A DNA stretch of 64,000 nt from Siphonodentalium dalli (Eukaryota; Mollusca; Scaphopoda; Gadilida; Siphonodentaliidae), in contig CP136061.1 of assembly GCA_032622095.1 (NCBI GenBank), positions 250,431,582 through 250,495,581 of the forward strand, in the 5' to 3' direction. A program made the translations under genes and the position numbers. Of the stretch, positions 42,013 to 52,414 are shown in pieces. How positions within the stretch are numbered: the stretch's first letter is position 1; every line of letters begins with the position of its first letter. The notes beneath the pieces are model-generated. The model saw only the letters and a list, made by a program, of their open reading frames with translations, made no database searches and was not told where the DNA came from.

Positions 42013-43138
42013 GTTATGTCAGTCACAGACATATTAGTCTGTATATAATAATTTGTTGAAATACCAACTACATCATGTGTATAATAATTGAAAAAGGTGT
42101 TTACCTTGTATATTAAATCATTTGAACGTAAAACAACTTAAATTTGAAATCCAGTTACCATGTATCTTGGATAGTTTTGTGTAATGTCAGTCATACTTAC
42201 ATTAGTCAATGTCATGTTAATGTGCCGTATATGGTAATAAAATATATTAAATGCATTTAAACCCAATAAAATATGATTGGTAGGGCATAATTACTCATTT
42301 GGATGAGGAAACTGTTGGAAATATTTAATACCCCCGCTGGACAAACAAGTGTCCATTGGCACCGCGGTGTATTTGCCGTTCGGCCGCGGTGTCAGAGTTT
42401 GTAACTGCAGTTGAGCACCGCGGTCGAACAGCAAGTACACTGCGGCCGAACAGCATGTTCACTGCGGCCGAACGGCAACTACCCTCGCGGCCGAATGACA
42501 TGTACACCGTGGTTAAGATTTCTGGTTTGTATCATATTTTTTCAGTTTAATGAAAGTACACCGCAGCAACTACACCATGCCAAATGGCAAGTAAACCGCG
42601 GCCCAACTGTAGTTAGCCGGTGGAGCCGCGGTGTAGTTGCATTTCGGCCTCGGTGGCAACGCTAACTGCACCGCAGTTAAGTGGACACTTGTTTTGTCCA
42701 GCAGGGTATATTCCATAGTGTAATGTCAGGCATGAAATTAGTGTAATGTCAGTCACACATACTTTGGTCAACAAAAAATATTTAATGTTACATGTAGTTC
42801 TAAGCTAAAAAAAATTCTTTAACATTATCTTGAAATATCTACCATGAAAAAGTAATAAAGAAAATCTTATGAGTTTCTGTAAATTTAAGACAAATTTAAT
42901 TTGAAAACAGGTTGGCACAGTGCCTTGATATTTTCATGTAATGTCAGTCACGCTAATATTGGATGATGCCATTTTATCATTGCTTGACTAAATTCAGAAT
43001 AATGCACCTACATGTGTATTTGGGAGCACCCTGGCACAAGCCAAAATCACACATAGAAGTAAGATTTTATATTTATAAATGTTGCTCGTATCATCACAAT
43101 GAATCTGGAAAAAGTTCTTTGAATGTAATGTCAGTCAC
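42013..43138 (+). repeat. Dispersed GTAATGTCAGTCAC motif, second cluster
   Basis: Copies or near copies at about 42013, 42181, 42719, 42743, 42938 and 43125, all in the same orientation as the first cluster at 37398-37618. They are unevenly spaced (20-540 bp), so this is not a simple tandem repeat. Confidence 0.8.
42329..42708. mobile_element. Family K CCGCGG-rich MITE, copy 1
   Basis: The ends TACCCCCGCTGGACAAACAA and TTGTTTTGTCCAGCAGGGTA are flanked by TA. The inside is a run of degenerate ~20-bp words around CCGCGGTGTA and TTGCCGTTCGGCCGCGG, much richer in GC and CG than the surroundings. The frames 42325-42665 follow the repeat. Copy 2 is at 52415-52793 in the opposite orientation. Confidence 0.85.
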
Positions 43139-43149
43139 GTGGAATTACC

Positions 43150-43430
43150 CTCTAGACCCTCGAGCAGAGAAGTCATCTGCCTTCTATATTTACAACGCGA
43201 CCGCTCCTCGGAGACTGTGTCATGATGCGACCACTCTGGGGGAGGACACGGGTGAGATTCGGTGAATCTCAAAAAGAACAGGGGAGTAGTGTAGCAGTCG
43301 TGTTGTAAATATAGATGGCTGATGACTTCTCTAATTGAGAGGTCTATATGTAGATCTCTTGTTCACAGTCGTTAGGAGCTTTGTGTGATCACCAAAGTTA
43401 AGCAACATCAAGCTTGGTCAGTAACAGTCC
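43150..43430 (+). mobile_element. 5S-derived SINE-like copy with inverted head
   Basis: From about 43298: GTAGCAGTCGTGTTGTAAAT, GATGACTTCTCT, AGATCTCTTGTTCACAGTCG and GATCACCAAAGTTAAGCAAC, as in the copy at 32990-33183. It breaks off inside the 5S-like part at the LINE fragment. The segment 43160-43205 is the complement of the same head (AGAGAAGTCATCTGCCTTCT), so two heads face each other. Confidence 0.65.
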
Positions 43431-43997
43431 AAGTAGAGTCCCCTGTGGTTCTCCCAAGTCGATGTTGACCTCTTGTGATTTGCTTCCTTCCAAAATCACT
43501 CATCTTCCTCACTCTTAAGAATGTCTGCCAGTCATGGAGCTGTCCTCAGATACCATATTGGTCCAGCTTGTGTAAAAGTTTCTTGTGTGGGACGGTGTCG
43601 AAAGCCTTAAGAAATCTAATATTATGAGGTCTTTTTGTATGTCAGAGTCAAATGATTTTAGCAGGTTGTTGGTTGTTGTTAACAGCTGAATTTCACAGGA
43701 GTGTCCCACTCTAAATCTATGGTTCAGGTGTGTGAGAACTTTTTGTTTCTCTAGGTCATTGAGCATACTAGTATGCCTGCATATTATATGCTCCAATAGT
43801 TTGCTGGCTACTGATGTTACCGGTAGAGACACCGACCTATAGTTTGCTGCTTTGTGAATATGGTGTTTCTCCAGTCTTCGGGTAATGTTCCGGTGTCGAT
43901 GGATAGTTGGTATATGGTTGTCAGTGCTGGACTTAGCTCTTATGCACACTCCTTTAGGACTCGGTTGGTGATGTCATCTGGTCCTGAGGCTTTTGAT

Positions 43998-44425
43998 GGG
44001 TTAACCTGTCGGAGCAGTTTGGTGACACCATTTCGGTCTATCGTCAGTGGTTGGATATCGCTGCTGATGTGTTTGATGGGTTAACCTGTCGGAGCAGTTT
44101 GGTGACACCATTTCGGTCTATCGTCAGTGGTTGGATATCGCTGGTGATGTGTTTGGTGGGTTAACCTGTCGGAGTAGTTTGGTGACACCATTTCGGTCTA
44201 TCGTCAGTGGTTGGATATCGCTGGTGATGTGTTTGGTGACACCATTTCGGTCTATCGTCAGTGGTTGGATATCGCTGGTGATGTGTTTGGTGACACCATT
44301 TCGGTCTATCGTCAGTGGTTGGATATTGCTGGTGATGTGTTTGATGGGTTAACCTGTCGGAGCAGTTTGGTGACACCATTTCGGTCTATCGTTAGTGGTT
44401 GGATATCGCTGGTGATGTGTTTGGT
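43998..44425. repeat. 80-bp tandem amplification within the LINE fragment
   Basis: Unit starts GGGTTAACCTGTCGGAGCAG at 43998, 44078, 44158 and about 44345, with shorter (~54-bp) units between. Each contains ACACCATTTCGGTCTATCGT. It amplifies the DNA coding for the stretch DIQPLTIDRNGVTKLL just before the first RT block. Eighty is not a multiple of three, so it destroys the frame. Confidence 0.85.
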
Positions 44426-44528
44426 GGTGGTTGATGGTCCAGACTTGTCCTGATTGAATTCCGGACTGGAACTGATCAACTAGAATTTCTGCTTTCTCTT
44501 GTCTGTTGCTGACAATCTTTCCTTTAAA

Positions 44529-44643
44529 TACAGTAATGCCCTAAATAATTGACTCCTTAACCACAGCAGAATTATGGGTAATTTTTCAGGATTTAGTCAA
44601 AAATACTGGGTATGGCTTCTTGCCATTCAATGGAAAGCTCTCA
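44529..44643. mobile_element. pogo-like foldback MITE (family J), half copy
   Basis: TACAGTAATGCCCTAAATAA, then CCACAGCAGAATTATGGGTA and a degenerate left arm up to AATGGAAAGCTCTC. The right arm is missing. It lies inside the LINE fragment. Confidence 0.8.
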
Positions 44644-44900
44644 GATGACTATCTTTGATGGTACCGGTATGTTTTTGTCCATAGATGTTTTCAGGTCGTC
44701 TTTCAGGATGCTCCATAGGTCATTGATGTTAGCACTTTGGTATATTTTTCATAGTAGATCTTTGCTGAAATGAGGGATGCTTCGATTTTTAGTGTCGCCC
44801 AATTTGCTTTCTTGTAGATGTTGCATTTCCTACATGTAGGTGGGGTTGGAGTGTAATGTGGCTTCAGTTCGTGCCCAGAAACTGCACTGTGTCTCAAGAC

Positions 44901-46255
44901 TGGTGAATGCGAGGCATCTGAACTCTGGTAGTGTCAGTGATACTGATACTGATAGACGCAGAGACTGACCGTTAATCATTAATAATTATTATTTTTGCAC
45001 CTTCAGTTTTGGGGCACATTATGGGGTCCTTTTTCACATTATTAATTCCTTATTTGACCTTATAGTTTTAAGAATTTGGAAACTCGGAAGTGCAAATGTA
45101 TCAATGCACTGAACTGAATACTTGAGCATATTATTACGACTGCATGCGCGCACGATAGTAGAGAGCTGAAATAGGGGTATGTTTTTCCTCTAGATATGGA
45201 GTCGACAAAACAGTCTCATTTTATTGTGGCCTTATTATAATGATGTACCTGTTCTCGGTGCTTCACAGGAGCGATTTTGACAAGAGCATTTTGTTGCACT
45301 TGTAAATCATCAGACAGGTGCATTTTACACCTATAAAGTTAGACACATGTGTGCGACCCAGAATAATAATTAATATATTACAATGAAGTGCATAAATATG
45401 ATTGATGAAAGTAATATTTCTTTTTTGGATGAAATTATTACTGTAACCAGTAAATATATCTTCCAGTGTTATTTTAACCCCATTGTATTTGCTAACATTG
45501 AGATTGTTTAAATTTAAAATTACTATTGTGCTAAATATTTATGATTACAGTCCACAAACTCCACATACTTATCATAGCAGGAGGGACGAGAGAATATTTT
45601 AGCACCCGTAAATTGAAAGTTGGTGCAGAAAGGTGCAGTTGCACTCACATCTATCTTCTGTGAAGCAATGTGTACTGTTGATGGTATTGATTTAATAATG
45701 ACTGTCATTAGTACGGTCGGTCATTAGGCTGTTGGCTTGCGTTACAGTGCATTAATTATATATAGATGGTTCCATAAAGATTAACATTGTATAAAACTGC
45801 CATGTTTGTCGGCTTATTACCTCCTAGTATATAACACTTGACATTGTGTTTAGTGTGTGTTTAAGCTACCAGTACTTTCATTTAAGAAATGAGTGGAGTG
45901 TTGTGCATGTTTTTAATATTGAGAGTAGTTGTTAAAGTGCCTGCGTTTGTTTCAAAGCCAATGGGCAACTAGGGTACCACATAAAATAACAAAACATTCC
46001 ATGCTAGATGTTTACATTAATTTCTTATATTTACATACACTGTACTTGTCATTTTGTTACATTTAAAAACTGTTAAAAATATTAATTATATTGCTTTTTT
46101 ATTTTAAAATAAAAAATACTGGTATGGCAAAAAATCTATAATTGTTTCACTGATTGTAATAATATCTGCTGACTGCAGATCCAGAGAGACTTTGAGACTT
46201 ATCCAGATGATAATGAAAACCTGAAAATCCTTTGAAATACATGTATATGTGACCC
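44901..46255. other. No gene recognised
   Basis: About 1.35 kb of AT-rich DNA. The - frame 45523-45708 reads protein-like (FCTNFQFTGAKIFSRPSC) but has no splice support and no family that I recognise. Confidence 0.35.
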
Positions 46256-46693
46256 GCCATATCAAATCCAGTCGGAAGTCGGGATTTTTTTACCCTGTGC
46301 CAATGCATTCTCTTATATATGCGAGTCGACCATATATAAGAGAATGCATTGGCCTAACAATGTTTTACAAATTTAATAATTTTTTCTTGTATTCTTTAAC
46401 AATTTTATAATTTCACCCATACAGAGCCCCAGACAAACATGAGCAGACGACACTCTTCTATATGCTTCTATATATGTGTGGGGCTCCCTGCATGGTAATG
46501 GATGTTTTTTATTTTATGTCCTAAAAATTGTAAGAAACATTTATATTAAAAAAATTATAAAAAATTGTTAGGCCAATGCATTCTCTTATATATGCGAGGC
46601 GACCTATGGTCGACTCGCATATATAAGAGAATGCATTGGCACAGGGTAAAACAATCCCGACTTAAGACTGGATTTGATATGGCTGGTCACATA
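46256..46693. mobile_element. Family F MITE copy 2 (434 bp)
   Basis: Ends TGTGACCCGCCATATCAAAT and its complement with TA flanks. Same internal core and orientation as copy 1 at 13828-14260. The left palindromic cassette has lost its central part (GCGAGTCGACCATATATAAG), while the right one is complete. Confidence 0.88.
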
Positions 46694-47290
46694 TGTACTT
46701 CTTGCTATTTGACTAATTAAAGTGTTAATCGGATAATCTTGTATCAGTGCGGTTTATATACATGTATATGGACAATTTCCCTTGGCACCACATACAAATT
46801 CAACTGTTTAAATTTTCAGTTCTTGGGAATTGAAATATTATTTTTTTATGTCCTTACAGTTACTGTACGTGGCAGCCCTGTTTATTATCATAAATTTGCC
46901 TCGGCTAAAAAATTTCATGAGCCCCACCAGATATTTTTCCTTGCCTAAGAAGGCCAGGATCTACATAGTTGCATGCTCTACAGATATAACTTCAATCTTA
47001 GTTCATTAATAGGCATTTTATTTTTTATTCCACACCCATTGACGTGAGTCACATGTATTCAACGGAATCCCAGCCATTGAATACATATTAGTGTATACCT
47101 CTAGTGGAATACAAGCCAGAACTATTCTTGTTGACGTTGTCGCCAAGAAAGATGACGTACATTACGTTGATCATCCGCTTCCGGTGATCCCCCCATAATT
47201 GCTGATCAGACTTAAATCACAAAAAAGGTAGCTATAGTATAGTAACAATGAAGGTGACATTCATGGATTGAACTTATCTGACTGAACGGT
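46694..47290. other. No gene recognised
   Basis: No exon, repeat or element identified. The + frame 46739-46948 is AT-rich and without domain. Confidence 0.35.
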
Positions 47291-47291
47291 G

Positions 47292-47449
47292 TAGAATAAA
47301 TACAGAACACAACTTGCATCATAATCTCGAATCTTTTATCGAACTCGTTGCGGACGGCGCAAAGTTATATATATCCTTGCGCCATCCGCAACTCATTCAA
47401 TAAAAGAGTCTCGATTAAGATGCGCATTGTGTTCTGTCTATTTATTACA
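47292..47449. repeat. 155-bp foldback element
   Basis: The arms AATAAATACAGAACACAACT...TTGCGGACGGCGCAA and complement (TTGCGCCATCCGCAAC ... GTTCTGTCTATTTATT) enclose a short AT loop (AGTTATATATATCC). Confidence 0.85.
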
Positions 47450-48010
47450 TTCGTTTACGGATTTCCCTACCCAAAAAAAAGCTGTTTGTCAAATTTTTTT
47501 AATTTTTGGGGGTTTTTTTATTTCCACGAATGGGAATATTAACCAGACATATAAAACAAAAATTTACAAAGTATAAGTTTGCATAAAATATACAACATCA
47601 ATTGAACAGCGAAGCCTCCTGGCGATCATAATGGTATTGAATTTCAACGACAACATGACAGACTTTGATATTGGCGATATTTTTTCATCTATCAGTATCT
47701 TGCTTTGAAGACACATCCAAATAAATAAATATTTGCATATGCAAGTGGACAAGGGTATAGCTATAGGTGATATGGTGGCTTGTTTTAGATGAGGAGATTA
47801 TTATACAGCAAGTATTTTATTTCTCTTGACTCTATTTTTTGACAATTTAAATTAAAAAAACAAATATACAGATTTTATTTTTATTGTTTTTCTCTCCCAC
47901 CTGCCCTACCTTTTAGCCAAAAACAATCTGTAAATCAAGTAATAAAAATTAAAATGCCTAAGGCCGATATAAATTATTTACTAGCTTCTCCAACTTTTTG
48001 GGAAAATTGA

Positions 48011-48036
48011 GGGGGGGGGGGGGGGGGGGGGGGGTG
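48011..48036 (+). repeat. Poly-G tract (about 24 G)
   Basis: An uninterrupted G run after TTGAG, ending GTGGGC. A poly-C run of 15 lies at about 48560-48574. Length is unreliable in sequencing. Confidence 0.85.
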
Positions 48037-48286
48037 GGCAAGTTTTATTTTTAATATTTTATTCTTAAACCCTTTCTGACTAAATACCCATTGATTAGTT
48101 CCCTTAGGAAATGAGCCCTCGAAACTAGGGCAATTGTCCCATGGCAAACTTAATGCTGTGGCATGTTAGATTCCACATGTTGCCATGGTATTTCCACAGC
48201 AGTGTTTATTACCATGGCCAATTTCGAGGACTGGCAAATGTTCAGATAATATGTTCAACAAACAGGTGAATAATAGACCTCTAATG

Positions 48287-48789
48287 TACAGTAATGCTCT
48301 AATTAATCGACTCCATAACCACAGCAGGGTAACTTTTCAGGATTTAGTCTCATTATACTACTTATTTATGTGGGCAGTAGCCTCTATATGGGCGCCTGTG
48401 GCGCATAAGATACTATGGGTGGCGGGATGGGGTGGTGGGTGGGATCTCATTATACTACTTATTTATGTGGGCAGTAGCCTCTATACGGGTGCCTGGTGTG
48501 ACATTGAGTAACCACAAATTTACCCCAAGGTTGCATGGAGTTGTCAACCAATACTAGCCCCCCCCCCCCCCCACCCCCCTCCAACGAATAAGCTTTCACA
48601 TACGCCTTACTGATTTGTAAATGTTCATTGTGAATTTCCACATTGCATGTACTAGTTTATCCCATTTGACAATTTCCGAGAGCTTTCCGATGAATGGCAA
48701 CAAGCCATATTTCCGACTAAATCCTGAGAAGTTACCCATAATTCTGCTGTGTTTCAAGTAAGGAGTCGATTAATTAGAGCATTACTGTA
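48287..48789. mobile_element. pogo-like foldback MITE (family J) with internal insertion
   Basis: The left arm TACAGTAATGCTCTAATTAA ... TTTCAGGATTTAGTC (to about 48348) and right arm GAGAGCTTTCCGATGAATGG ... GAGCATTACTGTA (48679-48789) are separated by about 320 bp of foreign DNA. That DNA contains a ~98-bp tandem duplication (TCATTATACTACTTATTTAT at 48349 and 48447) and the poly-C tract. Confidence 0.8.
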
Positions 48790-49022
48790 TACAGTATGTA
48801 CCGGTATATTAATAAATGGTCATGGTCATTTCTATATAAAGTGATTTAAATTGCCCAGTTTGATCATAATAGACTGATTAATGAGTCATTGCAATGTACT
48901 TTGAAGGTTAAGTCATGAGTACCTCCAAATTATGCAAATAAAATAATTTGAACGAAAACTAGAGTCGTGAGGGGATGAGAATGAAGCATATTTTATTTTT
49001 GGACATTGGTCTCATCATGGCA

Positions 49023-49482
49023 GACAAGCCTGAGTTTAATGTGCCTGTCATTTGCAGAATGAGGTCCCCAGAGGGTGAATTTAGTTACACTATCCCACAT
49101 AGTGGGCTAGCATAACTATATTCACCCTCCGGGGACCTCATGCTGCTTAGGCCTCATTGTTTTTTTATTATCAAATTTCTATAGAAACTTCTTCACATAC
49201 CGTAGATTATTTATCTTTTTTAGTTTAGTTTCTCTATATCCCCATATCGGCAGACGACACATTGCATAATCAAGGTTCCCAATGGATGTACATCACAATA
49301 TCCATCATTTGGGAACTTCAATCTGAGTCTATGTCTCCCATAGCAGATGAGGCCATGCAGAATAAGGTCTCAAGAGGGTGAATTTGGTGATGCTAGCCCG
49401 CTATGCAGGATAGCTTTGATAAATTCACCCTTTGGGGACCTCATTTTGCAAATGACAGCCACACTATACTCAGGCTTGTTCA
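49023..49482. mobile_element. Family L double-hairpin MITE, copy 2
   Basis: Ends ACAAGCCTGAGTTTAATGTG and complement (CACTATACTCAGGCTTGT). Each end has a ~90-bp hairpin pairing CAGAATGAGGTCCCCAGAGG with its complement around a GGGCTAGC loop. The middle is AT-rich, ending GGGAACTTCAATCTGA. Frames on both strands (49347-49592) are shadows. A further partial copy is at 50180-50300. Confidence 0.8.
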
Positions 49483-49876
49483 AGATAGTCCTCATTATCT
49501 CGGTTTCGTCCTTTGCATTCAACAATGAACTTTTTCTGTCTGCAGGCTCTGGAATTTCTGTTCGCTTCAGCTTAGCCAATAGCCGAGGCTAATTAACAGG
49601 ACTGCCTGGTATATATGTACATGTATGTTGCAGACACTATACCGGATATGTTATTGCATTATGGTTTGTTTCAATTAATCTGAATATGTAAATCTGACAA
49701 GTAATGTAGCGATAAAAATCAACCAGAAGGGTTTAAATCAGACTCGACTAACGAGACGCCGGTACTGATTTGATGCACTATTGATTTTCCAATGATATAA
49801 TCCGTGTCAACTTCACGAAGTCAGCATTTGATTAATAAGCTGACATGCACGGCTCATAAAGTAATGTAGATACATG

Positions 49877-50093
49877 TACAGTAATGCTCTAATTAATCGA
49901 CCTCTTAACCAAAGCAGAATTATGGGTAACTTTTCAGGATTTAGTAGGAAATATGGCTTGTTGCCATTCATTGGAAAGCTCTCGGGGAGAGCTTTCCGAT
50001 GAATGGCAACAAGCCATATTTCCGACTAAATCCTGAAAAGTTACCCATAATTCTGCTTTGGTTAAGAGGTCAATTAATTAGAGCATTACTGTA
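49877..50093. mobile_element. pogo-like foldback MITE (family J), complete 217 bp
   Basis: TA then CAGTAATGCTCTAATTAATC, and the complement GAGCATTACTG then TA. The two 108-bp arms are nearly identical complements. CAGTA-type ends with a TA target resemble pogo/Tigger elements of the Tc1/mariner group (inference). Confidence 0.88.
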
Positions 50094-50179
50094 TATGGCG
50101 GTCACTAGTGCATGAATCCGGGTATTAATTGTAATAAAATCTGCAAGCCTAGAAATAGTATGTCTGATATTTTCAATGA

Positions 50180-50300
50180 ATTTAGTGATGCTGTCCTGCA
50201 CAGTGGGCTAGCATCACTAATTTCACCTTCGGCGAACCTCATTCTGCTTAGGCCTTGACTGCTATGGGAGACCTACATTTAGGATCAGATTGAAGTTCCC
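50180..50300. repeat. Family L fragment
   Basis: One hairpin (AATTTAGTGATGCTGTCC ... GGGCTAGCATCACTAATTTC) followed by GAACCTCATTCTGCTTAGGC and GATCAGATTGAAGTTCCCCA, as in 23760-24186. Confidence 0.7.
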
Positions 50301-50550
50301 CAGTTGAAGTTTGGAGAAGTGGCACATTTTTGGGAGAAGATGTCTCCCAATCACCTTCTGGGCTGGTTCCTGCTCCAAACATTAAATGGATGGGCAGCTT
50401 TCATCAAGGTGGGGAAATCACATGGTTTCGAGTTGATGAGTATCATGCATCCAAAATGGCCGAGGTGATCGCAAACACAACCAGAAATGACGAAAATGGT
50501 AATAAACTAGGATAATTATATATTACATAGTAATTTGGCAGCTACGAGCA

Positions 50551-51050
50551 TATGTGACCCGCCATATCAAATCCAGTCGGAAGTCGGGATTTTTTTACCC
50601 TGTGCCAATGCATTCTCTTATATATGCGAGTCGACCATAGGTCGCCTCGCATATATAAGAGAATGCATTGGCCTAACAATTTTTTATCATTTTTTTAAAA
50701 TAAATGTTTCTTACAATTTTTAGGACATAAAATAAAAAACATCCATTACCTTGCAGGGAGCCCCATACATATATAGAAGCATATAGAAGAGTGTCGTCTG
50801 CTCATGTTTGTCTGGGGCTCTGTATGGGTGAAATTATAAAATTGTTAAAGAATACAAGAAACAATTATTGTAAAAAATTGTTAGGCCAATGCATTCTCTT
50901 ATATATGCGAGGCGACCTATGGTCGACTCGCATATATAAGAGAATGCAGTTTCTCATGTAAAAATAAGAGAATGCATTGGCACAGGGTAAAAAAATACAC
51001 AATGGAATAAATGGTTATACAATGATGGATTTGATATGGCGGGTCACATA
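50551..51050. mobile_element. Family F MITE copy 3 (496 bp), core reversed
   Basis: Same ends and cassettes as copies 1 and 2, but the central core (GGGAGCCCCATACATATATA ... TCTGGGGCTCTGTATGGG) runs in the opposite orientation, which an insertion in the other direction would explain. The right cassette contains an extra ~35-bp duplication (GAATGCAGTTTCTCATG). TA flanks at 50551-50552 and 51049-51050. Confidence 0.88.
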
Positions 51051-51064
51051 TGCTATACTTTTTT

Positions 51065-51270
51065 TCAAACAAGCTGATACCTCATTTGTATCCAAACTCA
51101 GTTGTTTGCTATAACATTCTGACCAAAGTTGTCAGTTAAAGGATTCTCCTAGATGTATGGACTTGTGTGTTTCCACAAACCCCCGACTGGCAACTTTGGT
51201 CAGAATGTTATAGAAAACTACTGAGTATTTCCGAACAAATAAGGTACCGGTATCAACTTGTTTTAAAATT
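51065..51270. repeat. ~200-bp foldback element
   Basis: The arms CAAGCTGATACCTCATTTGT ... AACATTCTGACCAAAGTTG and complement (CAACTTTGGTCAGAATGTTA ... ACCGGTATCAACTTG) surround a loop of about 55 bp. Confidence 0.8.
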
Positions 51271-52104
51271 AAACTAGCACATGCTCGTAACAGTCAAAAT
51301 GCTATATTTTGTGTCAGTTCATCATATAGTATGTTTTTGTGCATTTGCACATTTTGAATGCGTGGTACTCACCAAACATCGAAACCACATGATTCCCCAC
51401 CATGTTCATTGTAGGTTACAATTTAGAAATAACATTTATTAAATTATGATAATTTCCGCAAGAATATACTAATAGTATAGCATAAAGATGATATGAATGC
51501 GATATTATTCACAAAACATGCTTTGTGTCTGAGAAAATACAGGTCGAGCAGGGTCTAGTGTTTAGTTTTCGCAAAAAGCACAATGGATTGTTTATAAGCC
51601 GAGTCATGATATTTCGTAATTTCCTTATTCATATTCATGTGCATTATACGTATGTTGTAAAACCCCTAAGTTGGTGCTTCTACAACTTACAACTCACATT
51701 ACTACTCATACTATATTCCTTATTTGGTATGTACATGTATTACCATATATACCGGTAGGTTAGGAGAAAATATTGACTGGATTGAAAAATAGTCATCTCT
51801 TTGCAAGAATATTTATATTATGTAAATGTTTTCTCAATCATGAAGTAACGTGGATTTTGAACTGACAGCAGGTAGAATGGGTCAATTAAAATAAATTTGA
51901 ATGCGATTGTTGATGGCGCCAATAATTTTATCTAATAGTTCCAAGTGTTTGTCTATGAACAAACAGTTCTGTAATGTTTTTGATGTTTGTTTACATAACA
52001 AAGCATACAAACGTAACAATAACATGCAATGTACGCGATATTTATGATTAGTACATGTATAAGGACAACACCTGTCTATTATATAATATTCTTTCTGGTT
52101 TTAG

Positions 52105-52270
52105 CAGATGTGACTATTTTAACAGCTATACCCAACGCGAAGGCCGCCCGTATCTTTAAAACTATAGGAAATAAATTTGCCTGGGACCAGCCTAGAGGTT
52201 TCAACTTGAAGAATTCACTTCTCCCTGTTTGGTTATTTATAGGGATAAGTGGAGCTGTTATGAGGGAGAG
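52105..52270 (+). CDS. Candidate internal exon, unrecognised protein with one hydrophobic segment
   Basis: The acceptor is TTCTTTCTGGTTTTAG (or three nt later, CAG) and the donor GGGAGAG|GTAACA. The 166-nt open frame has two nt on each side of 54 codons: ADVTILTAIPNAKAARIFKT, IGNKFAWDQPRGFNLKNS and LLPVWLFIGISGAVMRE. The hydrophobic stretch LLPVWLFIGISGAV could be a membrane segment. Composition and splice context look genuine, unlike the surrounding shadows, but I do not recognise the family and find no neighbouring exon with certainty. If joined in phase to 60377, the product would stop four codons later. Confidence 0.5.
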
Positions 52271-52414
52271 GTAACAATTACATTTACATCCAAACATCAC
52301 CCTTCTATGATTCAAAAAATATAACACAACACAAGAGCCCATTTATAATACTATTATAATGAGTAAGCATGCAATTATAATCAGTAAATATACTTTAAAT
52401 ATGCTGTTGGGACA

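Larger units (their letters stand above)
43430..44900 (-). pseudogene. CR1-like LINE reverse transcriptase fragment
   Basis: Read on the - strand in several frames: a linker (YKKANWATLKIEASLISAK, from about 44810), a segment FKGKIVSNRQEKAEILVDQF, then GVTKLLRQVNPSKASGPDDI and TNRVLKE, NYRSVSLPVTSVASKLLEHI, KQKVLTHLNHRFRVGHSC and, near 43440-43460, PQGTLLG. These are reverse-transcriptase blocks of a CR1/jockey-type non-LTR element. The catalytic YADD block lies beyond the 3' break and is absent. Stops and frameshifts are present. It is also interrupted by a pogo-like half MITE (44529-44643) and by an internal tandem amplification (43998-44425). Confidence 0.85.

Noticed and set aside
42325-42665. 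Arginine/proline-rich frames in the GC-rich element as genes
   Set aside because: They follow the ~20-bp CCGCGG repeat of family K and occur in both strands and in both copies.
45523-45708. Protein-like - strand frame as an exon
   Set aside because: Composition is suggestive, but I found no paired splice sites or recognised family.
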